Positions 62,303 through 64,000 of a DNA stretch of 64,000 nucleotides are shown here, piece after piece. The translations under genes and the position numbers were made by a program. Position 1 is the stretch's first letter. Each line of letters opens with the position of its first letter. The stretch comes from Chitinophagaceae bacterium (GTDB lineage: Bacteria; Bacteroidota; Bacteroidia; Chitinophagales; Chitinophagaceae), in NCBI GenBank assembly GCA_016720585.1, contig JADKKH010000009.1, positions 62,001 to 126,000 on the forward strand, written 5' to 3'. Under the pieces are notes generated by a model. That model saw only the letters and a list, made by a program, of their open reading frames with translations, did not search any database and was not told where the DNA came from.

Positions 62303-62848
62303 TTATTGATCATTTTCCCTGAATCGTTTCCGGATTATTTCCAGTTGTGCTGTATTCAGCCCCGATGTTTTTTTAAGAATATCCAGGAAATATGCAACTT
62401 CTTTTTCGCTGGAAGGGCATCCAATATTATTACCTGATTCGGGAGCCGCATCTTTTTCCCTTATTTTACAATCAGACAGCAATTTTCCTTCTTTATCAAA
62501 GATCAGCCAATAAGGTATACCTTGTCCGTCGCCATAGTATTTGGTACGCAGTTCTTTGGCGCCGGGGTTCTCCAGGTTTAGTTTATCCGCGGATTCATCC
62601 ACCACCAGGTGCCGGATCACATAATTATCCGTAAAGAATTTCTTACAGGCCTCATCATTCATGCTGTTATCCATTCTATGACACCAGCCACACCAGGAAG
62701 CATGAAACATAACAAACACATTTTTATGTTCTTTATCCGCCTGTTTTCGGGCATCCTTCATTATTTCATCAGCGGATTGCGGTGTTGGTTGTGCTGATGC
62801 AATTCGTACAGCCAGCAATAATAAACAGGTTAATAATGTGTGTTTCAT
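62303..62848 (-). CDS. Thioredoxin-family protein, secreted, WCGWC active site
   Basis: A 181-residue secreted protein with signal peptide MKHTLLTCLLLLAVRIASAQ (ATG 62848, second in-frame Met). The thioredoxin fold is clear: VFVMFHASWCGWCHRMDNSM with redox Cys pair WCGWC, IRHLVVDES, IPYWLIFDKEGKLL (cis-Pro). Such thioredoxins (Thioredoxin_7-type) act in periplasmic disulfide exchange. It lies 22 bp after a YbjQ gene on the same strand and follows M48 peptidase, making a three-gene minus-strand run. Confidence 0.85.
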   Translation of the reverse strand: MKHTLLTCLLLLAVRIASAQPTPQSADEIMKDARKQADKEHKNVFVMFHASWCGWCHRMDNSMNDEACKKFFTDNYVIRHLVVDESADKLNLENPGAKELRTKYYGDGQGIPYWLIFDKEGKLLSDCKIREKDAAPESGNNIGCPSSEKEVAYFLDILKKTSGLNTAQLEIIRKRFRENDQ

Positions 62849-62869
62849 CAGCACCTTTTAGTTATTAAT

Positions 62870-63187
62870 TTATAACCGGACAGCCGTTCCCGTTGCTATC
62901 ACCATCAGCATACTACCCCCACTACCCACGGTTTCAAAATCAAGGTCAACTCCAATAATCCCATTCGCACCCATGGCCTGTGCTTTTTGGGATAATTCAC
63001 GGAGGGCATCCTCTTTAGCCTGCTCCAGCACTTTTTCATAAGTTTTACTTCTGCCGCCAAAAATATCCCGCAGGCCGGCAAAAATATCTTTGAAAATATT
63101 TGCCCCGATAATACTCTGGGCATTAATTACTCCCAGGTACTCCTGGACTGGTTTTCCGTCAACGGTGCTAGTGGTTGTAATAAGCAT
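62870..63187 (-). CDS. YbjQ/UPF0145 family protein
   Basis: A 105-residue protein typical of the YbjQ family (putative heavy-metal-binding domain): MLITTTSTVDGKPVQEYLGVINAQSIIGANIFKDIFAGLRDIFGGRSKTYEKVLEQAKEDALRELSQKAQAMGANGIIGVDLDFETVG. The conserved TTTSTVDG..GxVxGxxIxGANxxKDIxAGLRDIFGGRS pattern fits closely. The family is thought to form pentamers; the role is not firm. It lies 3 bp downstream of the M48 gene, so the two are co-transcribed. Confidence 0.9.
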   Translation of the reverse strand: MLITTTSTVDGKPVQEYLGVINAQSIIGANIFKDIFAGLRDIFGGRSKTYEKVLEQAKEDALRELSQKAQAMGANGIIGVDLDFETVGSGGSMLMVIATGTAVRL

Positions 63188-63190
63188 AAA

Positions 63191-64000
63191 TTATAATTTT
63201 AATTTTTCAAATATAGCTTTAAGTTTTTCATCGTCCTTTACCGTTGCTCCATTTGACGCTTCCTGGATGTAGTTGATTCGTTTAACTACATCGGGGTGAC
63301 TGGCAAGAAATTCCGGTAAAGCAACGCCCTGAGCTGATTCTTTCAGATGATTCAATAAATCCACAAAACCCTTCGGGTCTATTCTCCGCTTTGTCAATAG
63401 GGCCAACCCCTCTGTATCCGCTTCTTTTTCCAGGCTCCGCGAGTATTTCAATGATTTTAGGTTATCAGCATGATTGACGACAACAGAAGTCACGGTACCA
63501 AGCTTTCCAAATAATAAACCCAGAAAAACTTTTGATCCCAATCGCCGGAATATAGATTTAGTCGAATGCTTATTGTTTACATGTGTGAACTCATGACTGA
63601 GTAATGCAGCTAACTCGGGATAGGATGTTATCTCTTTCAGTAAGGCAGTATACACCACGATGCGGCCACCGGGTAAGGCAAATGCATTAACGATATCATC
63701 ATTAACCACGGTTATTTTAATAGGATAAGCCGTTGGAATATCCAGTGCAGTAAAAAATTCATTGATCACAATACTCCGGGAGGTATCTTCTTGTCCGCCC
63801 AGGCCCAACGCATCATATACGGCATCGCCTATTTGCTTTTCTGTTTTAATGGATACATTGGACGCCAGTTTTTGCGACACCCAGGGAACAATCAGCAAGT
63901 AAAGCAAAAACAATACCCCGAGAATGCCGAGAAAAAGAAGACTGTTCCGTATCCATTCCCTGCCACTGCTTTTTTTATACCAGTTCTTTTGTTGTTCGGC
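63191..64000 (-). CDS. M48 family zinc metallopeptidase, 5' part missing
   Basis: At least 269 residues, running off the window edge, so the N-terminus is outside. The visible start is AEQQKNWYKKSSGREWIRNSLLFLGILGVLFLLYLLIVPW, one membrane helix, after which come GQEDTSRSIVINEFFTALDIP and the zinc motif HEFTH in AALLSHEFTHVNNKHSTKSIF; the third ligand is in EKEADTEGLALLTKR. M48 (HtpX/Oma1-like) peptidases cut misfolded or signal-type membrane proteins. The protease face is probably periplasmic or cytosolic depending on topology, which cannot be told here. It is first in a run with YbjQ and a secreted thioredoxin. Confidence 0.88.
   Translation of the reverse strand, partial: AEQQKNWYKKSSGREWIRNSLLFLGILGVLFLLYLLIVPWVSQKLASNVSIKTEKQIGDAVYDALGLGGQEDTSRSIVINEFFTALDIPTAYPIKITVVNDDIVNAFALPGGRIVVYTALLKEITSYPELAALLSHEFTHVNNKHSTKSIFRRLGSKVFLGLLFGKLGTVTSVVVNHADNLKSLKYSRSLEKEADTEGLALLTKRRIDPKGFVDLLNHLKESAQGVALPEFLASHPDVVKRINYIQEASNGATVKDDEKLKAIFEKLKL

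Overview
This window looks like chromosomal DNA from a Bacteroidota bacterium, most likely family Chitinophagaceae. I base this on five things: TonB-dependent receptors carrying an N-terminal carboxypeptidase-regulatory-like domain, type IX secretion traits (a SprE/PorW-like TPR protein and a PKD protein with a gliding-type C-terminal domain), HMA and HYC_CC_PP-type metal proteins, many signal-peptide lipoproteins, and promoters with a TAnnTTTG -7 box and weak or absent Shine-Dalgarno sites. The genus is not determined. I found no rRNA, tRNA, CRISPR array, phage or insertion sequence.

Layout. 1-13.6 kb: the tail of a tonB-like gene, a DUF2911 protein, a tightly coupled four-gene operon (PIG-L deacetylase, two tiny membrane proteins, sodium:solute symporter), a lipoprotein, an M14 peptidase, gamma-glutamyltransferase, a DinB-like protein, a beta-barrel protein and an alpha/beta hydrolase. 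13.8-23.6 kb: a very large TamB-like protein, ribBA and an Oar-like TonB receptor. 23.7-35.5 kb: an unusual peptide-bond-forming locus. Its left half is an esterase, an ATP-grasp ligase, a GCS2/YbdK carboxylate-amine ligase and a methyltransferase. Its right half is a class I glutamine amidotransferase, a second ATP-grasp ligase and a cupin. Between the halves lie a lipoprotein, a proline-iminopeptidase-like hydrolase, an amidase and an amidohydrolase. Together they could build, trim and export or recycle a small amide-bonded metabolite. This is the best candidate here for an undescribed pathway.

35.5-42.0 kb: a heavy-metal (probably copper) cluster on the minus strand. It contains a TonB receptor fused to an HMA domain, a partner barrel protein, a TlpA-type thioredoxin, two HMA proteins (one with a cysteine-rich repeat tail thrown out of frame) and a HYC_CC_PP-type protein. 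42-47 kb: a putative porin, purine nucleoside phosphorylase, a lipoprotein and sucC. 47.4-50 kb: a GNAT gene, then a minus-strand operon of a membrane stalk protein, a bactofilin, AtpZ and a membrane-domain/SprT fusion. 50.1-64 kb: SprE/PorW, PBP1A, a GNAT protein, a degenerate M23-like protein, ahcY, a large PKD/CHU_C surface protein, a thioredoxin, a YbjQ protein and a 5'-truncated M48 peptidase gene.

Non-coding features include several intrinsic terminators, several TAnnTTTG promoter boxes and short palindromic or inverted repeats of the kind scattered through Bacteroidota genomes. Two genes (tamB-like and porin) have no plausible ATG/GTG start, and their best N-termini begin with CTG.
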